Shown here: positions 1 to 9,629 of the stretch, piece after piece
How positions within the stretch are numbered: the stretch's first letter is position 1
How the letters are laid out: each line of letters starts with the position of its first letter
Assembly: GCF_018221465.1 (NCBI RefSeq)
Contig: NZ_JAAIKR010000008.1
Span: forward strand, 92,752 to 156,751
From: Shewanella intestini
GTDB taxonomy: Bacteria > Pseudomonadota > Gammaproteobacteria > Enterobacterales > Shewanellaceae
Direction of reading: 5' to 3'
DNA length: 64,000 nt
The notes under the pieces: generated by a model
Seen by the model: only the letters and a program-made list of their open reading frames with translations
Database searches by the model: none
Told to the model about the DNA's origin: nothing
Made by a program: the position numbers and the translations under genes

Positions 1-1097
1 TCACGGTAAAGAGCGTGGCATTGAAGGAACAGTGCATAGTTATTTTTGCTGCGCTGATACTCTAGCTGAGCTGTCTTAGCTGCAGCTTTGTAATCAGTAT
101 CTTCTAGTGCCTGAGTAACCTCACTAGACCAGTCTTTTCGAGTGGTACTAGTCGTATTAATAGTATTTTTGGGAGCAGTGAAGACATGCTGTCTTTGCTT
201 AGAAGCTTGAAAATCAGCTTTCAATGCTTGAATAGAACCATAACGATCTTGTGGATGCTTGTTCAAACATTTCAAGATCACAGCTTCTAATTCAGGGCAT
301 ACCCCAGAGTTGATTTCACTCGGTTTTGCAAAAGGAGCATGGCTCCTCACCTCAATCTGTGTATCATGAGGTAGGCGCCCCGTCATTAGCTGATACAACA
401 GCACACCTAGGCTATATACATCCCCAAAAAGCAACTCTTCCGTTGTTCCCTTACGCGAACCACAATCACAAAACTCCGGCGCTGAATAAAGCACCGTACC
501 GCCATTTTCACGCGTTCTAACATAGAACTCTAAAGGCAACGCTGAGCTACCAAAATCTGTTAATTTAACCAGATCATTTTGCCCAATAAGTATGTTGTGC
601 GGCTTGATATCGCCATGTGAGATTGGTGGTACCAGATCAGAAAGGTAATCAACAGCATCTAGAACTTGCTCGAAAACATTGAAATAGTATTTAGGTGAGT
701 TAACCGCGACACACTCATACTCGTTACCAGGAAAAGCTTTCTCGGAACGGTTTAAATGAAACTCACGATTCTCTAGTTTCTGAGCTAACGTTTCGCTTGG
801 AAAGTACTCCATCTCTATCACGTACAAGTGCTTCTCGGAAGCGATTCTCCCCATCTCAAATACTTGGATCACGTTTGGGTGAGGGTCTAACCCTATTAAC
901 TCTTTGCCTTCTGCTAGTATACGATCCGGTTGCGAATTTTGTTTTGGAATCTTAATTGCGACGGTTTGCCCATCTGCTAGTCGTTCTGCTCGATAAACCC
1001 ACCCGTGGGTCCCATCGCCTAAACACTCTAGCAAATAATATTTATCCCCAAGCTGTTTATTAGCTTTAGGCAAAAACAGTCCTGCTACTTGATTCAT
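1..1097 (-). CDS. Serine/threonine protein kinase, C-terminus cut by window edge
   Basis: The reading frame starts at an ATG preceded by GGGAGG and stays open to the first base, so the C-terminus is missing. Visible in the translation are a glycine-rich loop (LGDGTHGWVY, residues 27-35), the ATP-anchoring lysine in AIK (Lys49), a catalytic loop HGDIKPHN (161-168) and DFG (181-183). These define a eukaryotic-like Hanks-type kinase. The loop has HGD in place of HRD, so it is a non-RD kinase. After the catalytic domain (about 280 residues) the sequence becomes Ala- and Gln-rich and looks helical, possibly a TPR-like tail. Its start overlaps the stop of the upstream gene (ATGA), so it is the last visible gene of an eleven-gene defence-type operon. 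A role in sensing infection or controlling the effectors is inferred from context. Confidence 0.9.
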   Translation of the reverse strand, partial: MNQVAGLFLPKANKQLGDKYYLLECLGDGTHGWVYRAERLADGQTVAIKIPKQNSQPDRILAEGKELIGLDPHPNVIQVFEMGRIASEKHLYVIEMEYFPSETLAQKLENREFHLNRSEKAFPGNEYECVAVNSPKYYFNVFEQVLDAVDYLSDLVPPISHGDIKPHNILIGQNDLVKLTDFGSSALPLEFYVRTRENGGTVLYSAPEFCDCGSRKGTTEELLFGDVYSLGVLLYQLMTGRLPHDTQIEVRSHAPFAKPSEINSGVCPELEAVILKCLNKHPQDRYGSIQALKADFQASKQRQHVFTAPKNTINTTSTTRKDWSSEVTQALEDTDYKAAAKTAQLEYQRSKNNYALFLQCHALYR

Positions 1098-1672
1098 TGC
1101 GCCTCCCAAAAGCTAACAGATTGTAGAAACAATTTTTGGCTTACGGTGTCTTCAAAAAAGAAACGATTAATCAAAAGCTGAGCGTCTTCGATACCCGGAA
1201 TAAAAACGCCTTTGCTGTTCGTCGCGCCATATTTTGCCAAATGATTTAACTCTCTAATATCCGGCGCAGAAACCACTTCTTTACTCCAAAAAGAAAGCAC
1301 AAGTAATGAAGGCTTTCTATCCCAGCGATGGTAAGCCTCTAACAGATTCATTAACTTTGCCATTAGCTTTGTCTTATCTGGTGTTGAACCATCATAACGC
1401 TCAAACTCAATGACTACTTCTGGTGATTGAGTCGCGTATGAGAACCAAACAGAATCTGAACGAATATCATTACCTGCACCAGGTGGCGCAGGTGCCTCGA
1501 CAACGGCCATAAAACCAAGCTGGTGCCCCAGTGTGTTCCAAACACTACACCCTAAGCTATGAACCAATACATCCTCATCTTTCACTCCCCAGCCCGTTAG
1601 CATAGGGAAAGTTTTATCGATAAAGGCGTTTTGATTTAGCTCCGCTTTGATCTTGGATACCGTATCAGCCAT
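1094..1672 (-). CDS. Small protein, possible PD-(D/E)xK-like nuclease fold
   Basis: About 192 residues. The frame opens further upstream (ATG at 1690), but the ATG at 1672 has GGGAG seven bases ahead and overlaps the HerA stop by eight bases, so it is preferred. I do not recognise a named family. Residues around DSVWF and then VVIEFER, followed by a helix with Lys residues and the strand SLLVLSFW, give an Asp...Glu-x-Glu pattern on alternating strand-helix-strand elements. That would suit a degenerate PD-(D/E)xK nuclease or a restriction-endonuclease-like fold. This is inference from pattern only. It sits between the HerA ATPase and the kinase with overlapping ends on both sides, so it is very probably co-translated with them and part of the same system. 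Confidence 0.75.
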   Translation of the reverse strand: MADTVSKIKAELNQNAFIDKTFPMLTGWGVKDEDVLVHSLGCSVWNTLGHQLGFMAVVEAPAPPGAGNDIRSDSVWFSYATQSPEVVIEFERYDGSTPDKTKLMAKLMNLLEAYHRWDRKPSLLVLSFWSKEVVSAPDIRELNHLAKYGATNSKGVFIPGIEDAQLLINRFFFEDTVSQKLFLQSVSFWEAQ

Positions 1673-3350
1673 CAAAACGCTCCCAGACACTCAGTACATC
1701 TGGCGACTCACCGCCATGGATAAGTGCTTTGGTTCCAACTTTAACTAGTAGAGGAGCTGGTATCGAACGGCCACAAACCAAGGCTTCACCCGTTGAAAGG
1801 CTGGATAGCTCATCAAGGTCTGCTTTACTCACCATGTCGGATGCCTTGGCAATGAATCGTTGGTCATCAGGGTTCTTTAAGCGCATGGTTATTAGCGTAT
1901 TACATTGAGAGGTCACATCGGCATCAAGCTTTGATGGACGTTGACTAACGATCCCAAAGCCCACGCCAAATTTACGACCCTCACCGGCAATCTTTTTAAT
2001 AATGCGGTGACTGACAGCATTACCACCAGCTGGCGCAAAGTTATGCCCTTCTTCGTATACCAAAAAGCATGGACGAGTCTTGTCTGTCTTACTGGATGCA
2101 GCGCTTAGAATCTCACTGGATAGTAAGCCACAAACCACCTGTTTAGCGGTATCGCTTAAACCCTGTAAATCAACAACAACCAATCGCCCTTTGCGGTTCG
2201 AAGCTCGACCAACCATCTGATAAATATCAGTAGGCTCTTTCATTGTTGCTGAGTAAAAGCTTTTCGCTTCATTCAAAACACGGCTAAGCTTCATTGATGC
2301 TACAGCAGCACTTCGTCCGTTGAGTGCCTTAGCTTCAGCCTCGGATAAGTCATCCCAATCACGCAGCTCTTCGATGCCATCCCCCAAGAAATAGCGCAAT
2401 CGGTTAATATCGCGTGGGGTACTCTTATCAACACTTCGCCAATAGCGAATCGCGACATCTAGTACACGTTGCTGTGGCTCTGTTAGCCCAGGCAAAATCT
2501 CTGAAATATCATCCATTTCAAAGTTATCAAACTGCAACGCCAATGGATGGTTCTTACCAGCATATTTATGATTAAAGGCATCATCTTGGGGTGTATAAAC
2601 CTGAATACCAGCATCGGCAGCTTGAAGCTTCTCGATCATTGCCTTTATTTCAGGTAAGGCGGTTTGGTCTCGACTATCTTCTACAGAATCAAGGCCATCA
2701 CTGAACTGCAGCTCACCTTTGGACAACGCTCGCCCATATTCTCCATGGGGGTCGAACACCACAACGGTACCATTATTAAAGGCAACCAGCCGCTCGATAA
2801 TCCTACCTACGGTATAAGACTTACCAGAACCGGTCATCGCCAAAATGGCCATGTGTTCTGTGACTAGCTTGTTGACATCAAGGTATACCGGTACCGTATT
2901 TTCACCTCTTTCATAACCAACAAGGTTACCTAGATGAAGGCTACTATCTTCCTTAAATTCATAGAACTTACTTAAGAACTTAAAATCAACGGTTTCAACT
3001 TTAGCGCCAGGATCAAGAGGACGACGAGGAATTTTGATCTGGTTCGTTGCAGGGTCACGATATCCCACTAACTCAATAGTGGCATGCATATTCTCGCCCG
3101 TCATATTGGCGCCAGGGAGCAGTTCTAGCTCGGTAACACTATCCCCGAAGCCCGAATTAAAGAGCATATTTGAGCGATGAATTTTATTTACCCTGCCCAG
3201 TACAGCGACATCGAGCTCATCTTTTCGCTCTTGGTGCATAATCCGGACAAACTCTCCTCTTCGCACAGAGAAAGAGTTTTCTACAACCATAGTGAGTTTG
3301 TTTGCGTCACCGGTATTACCTACCAATTTGCCTAGTACACTGTGTTTCAT
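1665..3350 (-). CDS. HerA-type DNA-translocating ATPase
   Basis: 561 residues, the usual size for HerA/DUF87 proteins. The N-terminal ~140 residues form a beta-rich HAS-barrel-like region. Walker A is TGSGKS (173-178). The Walker B region ends in VYEEGHNF (431-438), the HerA variant with paired acidic residues. SQRPSKL (469-475) followed by NTLITMRLKNPDDQ is the classic HerA sensor and arginine-finger segment. HerA proteins form hexamers that pump DNA, normally partnered with a NurA nuclease. Here the gene directly upstream (2-base gap) is NurA-like, which supports a processing complex. The gene is inside the eleven-gene operon. The family assignment is firm; the role in phage DNA restriction is inferred. 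Confidence 0.93.
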   Translation of the reverse strand: MKHSVLGKLVGNTGDANKLTMVVENSFSVRRGEFVRIMHQERKDELDVAVLGRVNKIHRSNMLFNSGFGDSVTELELLPGANMTGENMHATIELVGYRDPATNQIKIPRRPLDPGAKVETVDFKFLSKFYEFKEDSSLHLGNLVGYERGENTVPVYLDVNKLVTEHMAILAMTGSGKSYTVGRIIERLVAFNNGTVVVFDPHGEYGRALSKGELQFSDGLDSVEDSRDQTALPEIKAMIEKLQAADAGIQVYTPQDDAFNHKYAGKNHPLALQFDNFEMDDISEILPGLTEPQQRVLDVAIRYWRSVDKSTPRDINRLRYFLGDGIEELRDWDDLSEAEAKALNGRSAAVASMKLSRVLNEAKSFYSATMKEPTDIYQMVGRASNRKGRLVVVDLQGLSDTAKQVVCGLLSSEILSAASSKTDKTRPCFLVYEEGHNFAPAGGNAVSHRIIKKIAGEGRKFGVGFGIVSQRPSKLDADVTSQCNTLITMRLKNPDDQRFIAKASDMVSKADLDELSSLSTGEALVCGRSIPAPLLVKVGTKALIHGGESPDVLSVWERFDG

Positions 3351-3352
3351 TT

Positions 3353-4486
3353 TTATTCCTCGTCCAACCCAGATAACCAGGTATCTTCTACATCGTTATT
3401 CTTGATTGCATCGCTTAAGCCCTGACGGTAATACGCTGCAAACTGGTCAAGCATTTTCAATTGCTGCATTGCTAAAAGTTGTGGTAGTGGCTTTAGCTTG
3501 CTTTGTCCTTGGATATCTAGAGCCATCAGTTTCCAAGCGACTGCATCAAGCTTTTTGGTATCCCAGTCTTGAGCTTCACCCGCAAGCTGTACCATTTGAA
3601 TTTGACTGGTGTGTCCGCCTCGATAGTGAAAGCCAATAACACCAGCATCAACTGCTTCAGCTGGCTCCATTCTTGTAGTGCTCTCTGTCATTCTAAAGGC
3701 CATCGTCCGAGTAAACGCTCCCAAAATGCCATGAATGAAACGCTTATCACCAATGCCTGCTAAGCGAGACTCTAAATCAGCGAGCTTATCCAAATTCTGC
3801 TGCACGAGCTCGTCTGTCGTTAACAAGTATTTACGACCTTCTTCAGTTCGCAAATCTTGCTTGGCAATATTAACGATGGCACTAAACCTTTCGGATACAA
3901 TACTCGCTAATACAGGTCCTTGAGGATTCCACGGAAACAATTGCTCTCTATAGCTCGACCAGAATTGAGCAATCACATTTTTTGTACGTTGGTACTCTTC
4001 AACGTGTTTTACATTACGATCTAAAGGTGCCATTGCTCTGTCAAGAAATAGCGGTGTATCAAGCAGAATTAACTGACTAGGGTTCCCTTGCTTTAGCTGC
4101 TTCTCGACCAATTGATAGGCTTGACGAATTTCCATCAAATCTAGACGCTTTCGTTGCGCTTCAAAATCGATATCATCCAACTCTGATACAGAATCGTTAC
4201 TACCAGTCCCCACTTGGTTTTGTTCGATACACATATCTATGCGAACCGCACCAGACGCGTATATATAGCCGCCTAAGGCGTTTTTAATACAGGAATGGGT
4301 GGCAATTCCGGAGACCGTCAAATCAATAACCTTTGGCCGTTCAACACGCTTTACGAGACCAGCACTTTTGAACAATGGTGCAACGGCAAGCACATCTCTG
4401 ATTTGTTGTAACAATCGCCCTGCGCTTCCCGGCAGACGGATTTGTGATTCAACCGCCAAAGATTGCGCTAAGTTTTGTTTTCTCAT
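3353..4486 (-). CDS. NurA-like nuclease candidate, HerA partner
   Basis: 377 residues. The protein has an early hydrophobic strand ending in an acidic residue (KVIDLTVSG), a helix with Glu and Tyr (MEIRQAYQLVEKQL) and a second strand LILLDTPL. This order resembles NurA, where metal-binding Asp residues lie at the ends of two such strands. A C-terminal strand (HTSQIQMVQLAGE) could match the last NurA motif. The canonical DGS triplet is not present, so the match is approximate. The best support is position: it lies immediately before the HerA gene, as NurA often does. Its start overlaps the stop of the upstream gene (ATGA). If correct, this is the nuclease arm of the system. An unrelated structural partner of HerA is the alternative. 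Confidence 0.6.
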   Translation of the reverse strand: MRKQNLAQSLAVESQIRLPGSAGRLLQQIRDVLAVAPLFKSAGLVKRVERPKVIDLTVSGIATHSCIKNALGGYIYASGAVRIDMCIEQNQVGTGSNDSVSELDDIDFEAQRKRLDLMEIRQAYQLVEKQLKQGNPSQLILLDTPLFLDRAMAPLDRNVKHVEEYQRTKNVIAQFWSSYREQLFPWNPQGPVLASIVSERFSAIVNIAKQDLRTEEGRKYLLTTDELVQQNLDKLADLESRLAGIGDKRFIHGILGAFTRTMAFRMTESTTRMEPAEAVDAGVIGFHYRGGHTSQIQMVQLAGEAQDWDTKKLDAVAWKLMALDIQGQSKLKPLPQLLAMQQLKMLDQFAAYYRQGLSDAIKNNDVEDTWLSGLDEE

Positions 4487-5310
4487 CGTGTTGCATCCTT
4501 TAGGTGTTCTGCGTAAAGCCAGTAAGCACTGTCTTTGAGTATTTCTAACCCCTCTGTGGTTAGCCCACTCTCGTTTACATATCCAATTGCTAACAATCGA
4601 GAAAAACCATCATTCATCTCATTCTCTGTAAACTGAAAAACTGGAAATGCTTGATTAGACAAATAGGCATTCAGCTCACTCGCAGAGATCGCCTGCCATG
4701 CGTAAATACAGGCCATGATCGAGTAATCAGTCGCTACTAACTGGGTTGGTTCATTGTCGGCGCCAGTCTCGATAGCATCTGGTGTCCCCGCTAACCGGTC
4801 AAAGAACGAAAACCATTCCCGCACTAACTCAGTTTCATCAATTAATGAGATTGACCATAATGGCAAACAAGTAACTGCAAACACTCCCGAGGCAGCATGA
4901 TGTTTCAGGTAGCGAGTATTCGCTGCAGAAACGCCCCAAAGATGACCCTGTGAACGCTCACAAACACCTTGTCTACCTGCTATCTGCTGGGTTACCTCGG
5001 ACTCTAATAGTCGCGCCAATGGCGAATCAACAGAAGGCACTGCCTCACTGAAACCAATCTGCCAGTCTATATCCTCATCAATCACTCCGGAGGAGTACGG
5101 GGGAAGCAACATCAAGGTTCGCCCAGACAGCAACGCCCAGTCGCGCCACTCTCTCTTATTGGCAGCCTCAAGCTGTTGGAAGTCTTTACCTAACATCAAT
5201 ACGCAACCTTGATGCGGTAATGTTTCAGTGACGGGCTCCGCACTAATAAGCGAACTTAAAAACCGCCCTCTGCGATGATTAGTAACTGAAAGTGCTAAAT
5301 AGAAAGTCAT
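4483..5310 (-). CDS. Unknown operon protein with C-terminal winged-helix-like segment
   Basis: 275 residues, not recognised. The first ~160 residues are mixed alpha/beta without a catalytic motif I can name. From about residue 195 the pattern SIMACIYAW-helix-SELNAYL-helix-MNDGFSRLLAIGYV-strand-LTTEGLEIL resembles a winged-helix domain, the kind used to bind DNA or to dimerise. It begins one base inside the stop codon of the large ATPase gene (TAATG arrangement) and ends by overlapping the NurA-like gene, so translation is coupled on both sides. Its place between the big ATPase and the HerA/NurA pair suggests an adaptor role, but that is inference only. Confidence 0.8.
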   Translation of the reverse strand: MTFYLALSVTNHRRGRFLSSLISAEPVTETLPHQGCVLMLGKDFQQLEAANKREWRDWALLSGRTLMLLPPYSSGVIDEDIDWQIGFSEAVPSVDSPLARLLESEVTQQIAGRQGVCERSQGHLWGVSAANTRYLKHHAASGVFAVTCLPLWSISLIDETELVREWFSFFDRLAGTPDAIETGADNEPTQLVATDYSIMACIYAWQAISASELNAYLSNQAFPVFQFTENEMNDGFSRLLAIGYVNESGLTTEGLEILKDSAYWLYAEHLKDATR

Positions 5311-8300
5311 TAAGCTCCTCCAAAGGTGATTTGAAGTTTAATGATTCCTTTGTCCACTAATTCACTTTGCTCCTGAGAAGTAAGAATCGGCTCTGAATTG
5401 CTGAGCATGAGCGAAGAAATTTCTACCCAACGTTCAACTGAGATTGAGGTCCCCTGCAGTGCTTGCTCAGCAAGCTTGTGCCAAGCACGTTGACGGCATT
5501 CCAGCTCAATAGCCAATTCAGGCAGCGATAGGCTAGCTACCTCTTCATCTTTAATCGTCGAAAGCGCAGGATTACCTAACGCGATTAAAAGCGGTGTTAC
5601 TTCCGGTCTTAGGGTTCGATTAGCCTTCTCAATCAGCCCATTCCGATAACTTTTTACTGCAGACTCAACACTATTCACTTTACCCATTAATACACCAAGC
5701 TGTGCAGTAATAGGCTTCATGAGTTTTACCGGTACATCTTTAATCGCTGAGAATTGCCCTGTTCGAGCGTCGGTTGCAAACTTCTCTCTGAATAGGTCAA
5801 CTTCTTCATCAAGGTCCTCTAATGCATCTTCGATGTCACGTAAAGATTCTTGATACATTAGAATCTTTTTGGGGTGTTCAGCCTCTGGATAATCAACAGG
5901 TAACATGTCACCAAGCTGAAACTTAAGATCAGAAAGCTTATTATCCAATTTGCCAAAATCAGCCTTTGTGTCTGCGAACATCTTAAGCAAGCTACGATAC
6001 GCCTGTACGATGTAACCGCTAATATCGTCAAAGCTTCTATGGCTACCACTTCGAATATCAACACCCACCTCTTTGGCCAAATCATCCAAGCGACTAGAAA
6101 CTTTATCCAATTGCAATGTACGTAAATAGAAGTTAAGCGTCTCTGTTGAACCTTGATATTCGATTCGTTGTGTTTCGGTAACCTGAGACTGTTTGATCGC
6201 CCCTTGTAGAATGTTGCTAATCGTACCCAAAGAGAGCGTAAATAGCTTGCTTGGGAAAGGGGCTTTCGCGGCTGGCTCGTCTATGATTTTACAAGCGACA
6301 TTATCGCATGCCTCATCAATTCGTTGCGCTGCTGTTTGTACAAACTGAGCAAACTGATATGCCTGTTCAATACGAGAATAAAGCGAACGAGAGTCGTCTT
6401 CTAATCGAATCCGTTGTTCCAAACGTAGGTCCGCGCTCGTTTCATGGATATCTCGCACTGCACGAATATGGTGAAGTACTTGATAACGTAAACGCAGCAA
6501 CTCCGGAAATGCCTCAACAACAGCGGATAGCTCTGATTTAAGATTTGTTTCCTTGTCGCTAATTTGAACCACCAGCTCAGCTGCCGCTTCCAAATGATTA
6601 TGTGCTTTGGTGGTTTCAGTTCCATGCTTACCCTGCATGCCGGCAAACAAGCCTGGGATCTTATCCTCACCGAATACTTCTCTTAGCGCTTCAACTCGCC
6701 CTTGATAGCTATCAACACCTTTGCCTTTAAACCAAGCAACTGCGTAACCAAGCTCTCCTTCTTCAATCTCAGAGCGTGTAACAGGTAGCCATTTTTCTTT
6801 CTTAGCTTGGCGATCTTCAATCTTCGCTAAGTTCAGTTGGCTGCAGAGCCACATCCAATCACTGAATACCGCTTTAGAAGATAAGCCTTGACTCGCAGGG
6901 GACCACAAATACCCCCAATACCACTTCTCTTGAGCGTCGTCCAATGTCCATGATTTGGCTTTTTTCGGGTTGGCTATCTCAGCCAAAAATGCAGGTACAC
7001 GCGCCTGTGCCTGTGCCGGGTGCTCGATGTCGCTAAAAAGACCAGCATGTTCGTTTGACTGATAGCCACTTTGTAAAACTTTACCGTTTAGTGATAAACG
7101 GCTGAACACCGCTCGAATATCTGCCGCATCAACGCCATGCTCAGGCAAAATATCATTCAAGCTATTAACGTTGTTATCTTGGACTAGGAGTAACTGCCAA
7201 GCCTTAAAAAGCTTATTGCGATCATCATCGTTAATACGCCCAGAAGGCTTAAGAGGCCAGGCTATCAAACCACGCTCATTTAGCCATTGTCGCCATTCAT
7301 GAATTCGGCTGTAGGTGTAATCACGAATGTTATTCATACGGTTCTTGAACTTCGAGGTAAACACCTGCTCATTAAGCTCAAAGCCCTCTTGCAGACGCTG
7401 GTCGACACCAATTCTTTCAATCACATCAATTTCACTGGTGTTGAGATAATAAAGTAAGACGTTCTCTTTCAAATCGTCTTTAACACTGCCCTTGGCGTAA
7501 TCGTCCATCACCCCAATAGAGCCCGTAAATGCAACAACAGGTACACGCCCAATCGCCGCATATTGGCCTGTTATTTCGTCGTTTAGACGTGTGAGTTCAT
7601 CTTTACTGTCTACCCAAGCAAACGCGGCTTTGCCCTGAGGATGAAGCTTTAAGCCCTCACAATACTGCAATCCAGAGCTTGCGCCTCGCCCTCCGCCCGC
7701 TTTAGTAAACTGGATAGCCAAGTTTTGCTTACTAACAAAGGCTTCTTGGTTGTAGTTCCAATCTCTATCCAATAAGCGAAATAGCCCCAACAATCGAGTA
7801 CGACGTCTTACAAGTGGTGAACGCTCCCATTCAGCCTTAAGCTCCGACATCGCTTTTTCATGACCGTCGGCATAGCCTACTTCACGGAAAATCATCGAGT
7901 TCTGTTGTTGGGAACGATAACGCATGTCCAAACGAAGCAGCATCGCCACACTTGGACCGATATGGGTTTTGTCTTCATCGTCTAACTGTTGCACATCACC
8001 AAAGAAACGTTTCCATAGTGCGTCAGCAGCAAATTCTGCGGCAGGGTGGCTATACAGCAGACTGATCAAGTGACGGAATTCTTGAACGTCTAACGGTAGA
8101 AGAAAGGTGTTTTCATCGCCTGTTTCGTTAATAGCAAACGTGCGTAAATTCTGACGCAGAGCTTGAAGATTCAAACCTTGATCTACGCTTGGGTAGAACC
8201 ACTCATCACGATCACGGCGGAATTTTCCATCTTGCAATGCTTGGCGGCAATCGAGCATCGACCAATCAACTTTACGATATAAGCTAACGATCGGCTCATC

Positions 8301-9629
8301 ATATTCATTTTTTAGTGGCAATAACGCCAACAAATGTTGATGCTCCGCATCTAGCGCCTTAGGTAATTGAGCAAACAACAAATTACGTGCTTGCTTAAGA
8401 AGTGCTTTGTCCTCAGTTTGAATACCGTTAATCGCATTGTGGTCTAAAACATGATCGGAGATACGACCAGAATTTTGTAGGACTTGATCAAACAGCTCAC
8501 CCACGTTGCTAAACGCTGTACCATTGCCTGCGTATTTATCTAGCTCAACATCAATATTGGCCATCACCACGTTGAACCAACCAAAGTTAGCGCCGCTCAT
8601 GGCATAAGCCGCTTCAACTAAACCTAACGGGTATTTATGACGTAGCTTGTTACCCTCTTGCAGCTTAGCGACATAATCTGATACATCAGCAAAGGCATTA
8701 TTTTCGAGTTCCACTAGTTCAAAACGACGCGCCGTCGATTGAATTTCACGCAGCTGCTGCCCCAATAACGGGGAACAAAGCGCTACATAGCGTAGCCATG
8801 GCAATTTACGACGTGGATCTTCCTCTTTAATCGCTTTACCAATCAAACGAATGGCCTCTCCATCCAGTTGGCAAGCATCATCCCTATCGATGCCGTAAGT
8901 AGCGGCCTCTGCCACTGTCTCTAGCTCATCAAGCACAATCAAGATGTATTGGATACCAAACTGTTGAAGGTATTGGTAAGCCGAATCAACCAACTGAGTG
9001 ACTGTAATAGTGTTGCCATTCTCATCTTGAGCTTGGTCGTAATACAGCACCTCATCAGAAAAAGCGTGATCAAGCATCAACCGATTCGCTAGCTCTGAAG
9101 CTTCAAAACCAAACGGCTCAATACGTTGCAGTGCTTGTTTGGCGATACTCGATTGAATAGAACCGTCAAACTGCTTAGTCGCCAACGGAATCAACGCTTG
9201 ATATAAACCATAGGCAAACCAGTTATCGGTGTTTTGAAACTTAGACACAATTTGCGAGTAGCGGATATATAAGCCTAAGTACTCGTCTCGCTTACTTTCA
9301 TCATCAAAGAGTTCAGCGTTTTCTAGTTCACCACTACCGTTGCGTACGTACCAACCTTTAGAGCAATCATTGATCTGTGCAATCAACTCATAACCCAAAC
9401 GAGACTTACCTCGGCCCCACTCGCCTTCAACGGCAAATACGTGAGCGAATTTATCGTCTTCATGGTCAATGGTTTTGATAAAGGTGCGATAACGATTAAA
9501 GAACTTACTTTGTCCAACAAGAGGGTCTTTTGACGGATAGTCTGAAACACCTGTTGCTGCCCAGTTATGTTGATCCGTCAGCTCATCCCACACCGCCTGA
9601 GACGAATGGTTAGCACTACTTATTGTCAT
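5310..9629 (-). CDS. Giant P-loop ATPase of a defence operon
   Basis: 1439 residues. The N-terminus carries a Walker A variant EGEWGRGKSRLGYE (WGRGKS at 71-76) and a Walker B YILIVLDELE (about 228-237), giving an AAA/STAND-like ATPase module in the first ~380 residues. The middle is helical with no family I recognise. Residues ~1180-1340 contain long heptad-like stretches that look like a coiled coil. Size and layout recall the large ATPases of BREX (BrxC/PglY) and of MADS-type systems, but there is no alkaline-phosphatase (PglZ) partner here, which argues against BREX. The start overlaps the upstream stop by one base and the stop overlaps the downstream start by one base. It is probably a structural and energetic hub of the complex; that part is inferred. 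Confidence 0.88.
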   Translation of the reverse strand: MTISSANHSSQAVWDELTDQHNWAATGVSDYPSKDPLVGQSKFFNRYRTFIKTIDHEDDKFAHVFAVEGEWGRGKSRLGYELIAQINDCSKGWYVRNGSGELENAELFDDESKRDEYLGLYIRYSQIVSKFQNTDNWFAYGLYQALIPLATKQFDGSIQSSIAKQALQRIEPFGFEASELANRLMLDHAFSDEVLYYDQAQDENGNTITVTQLVDSAYQYLQQFGIQYILIVLDELETVAEAATYGIDRDDACQLDGEAIRLIGKAIKEEDPRRKLPWLRYVALCSPLLGQQLREIQSTARRFELVELENNAFADVSDYVAKLQEGNKLRHKYPLGLVEAAYAMSGANFGWFNVVMANIDVELDKYAGNGTAFSNVGELFDQVLQNSGRISDHVLDHNAINGIQTEDKALLKQARNLLFAQLPKALDAEHQHLLALLPLKNEYDEPIVSLYRKVDWSMLDCRQALQDGKFRRDRDEWFYPSVDQGLNLQALRQNLRTFAINETGDENTFLLPLDVQEFRHLISLLYSHPAAEFAADALWKRFFGDVQQLDDEDKTHIGPSVAMLLRLDMRYRSQQQNSMIFREVGYADGHEKAMSELKAEWERSPLVRRRTRLLGLFRLLDRDWNYNQEAFVSKQNLAIQFTKAGGGRGASSGLQYCEGLKLHPQGKAAFAWVDSKDELTRLNDEITGQYAAIGRVPVVAFTGSIGVMDDYAKGSVKDDLKENVLLYYLNTSEIDVIERIGVDQRLQEGFELNEQVFTSKFKNRMNNIRDYTYSRIHEWRQWLNERGLIAWPLKPSGRINDDDRNKLFKAWQLLLVQDNNVNSLNDILPEHGVDAADIRAVFSRLSLNGKVLQSGYQSNEHAGLFSDIEHPAQAQARVPAFLAEIANPKKAKSWTLDDAQEKWYWGYLWSPASQGLSSKAVFSDWMWLCSQLNLAKIEDRQAKKEKWLPVTRSEIEEGELGYAVAWFKGKGVDSYQGRVEALREVFGEDKIPGLFAGMQGKHGTETTKAHNHLEAAAELVVQISDKETNLKSELSAVVEAFPELLRLRYQVLHHIRAVRDIHETSADLRLEQRIRLEDDSRSLYSRIEQAYQFAQFVQTAAQRIDEACDNVACKIIDEPAAKAPFPSKLFTLSLGTISNILQGAIKQSQVTETQRIEYQGSTETLNFYLRTLQLDKVSSRLDDLAKEVGVDIRSGSHRSFDDISGYIVQAYRSLLKMFADTKADFGKLDNKLSDLKFQLGDMLPVDYPEAEHPKKILMYQESLRDIEDALEDLDEEVDLFREKFATDARTGQFSAIKDVPVKLMKPITAQLGVLMGKVNSVESAVKSYRNGLIEKANRTLRPEVTPLLIALGNPALSTIKDEEVASLSLPELAIELECRQRAWHKLAEQALQGTSISVERWVEISSLMLSNSEPILTSQEQSELVDKGIIKLQITFGGA

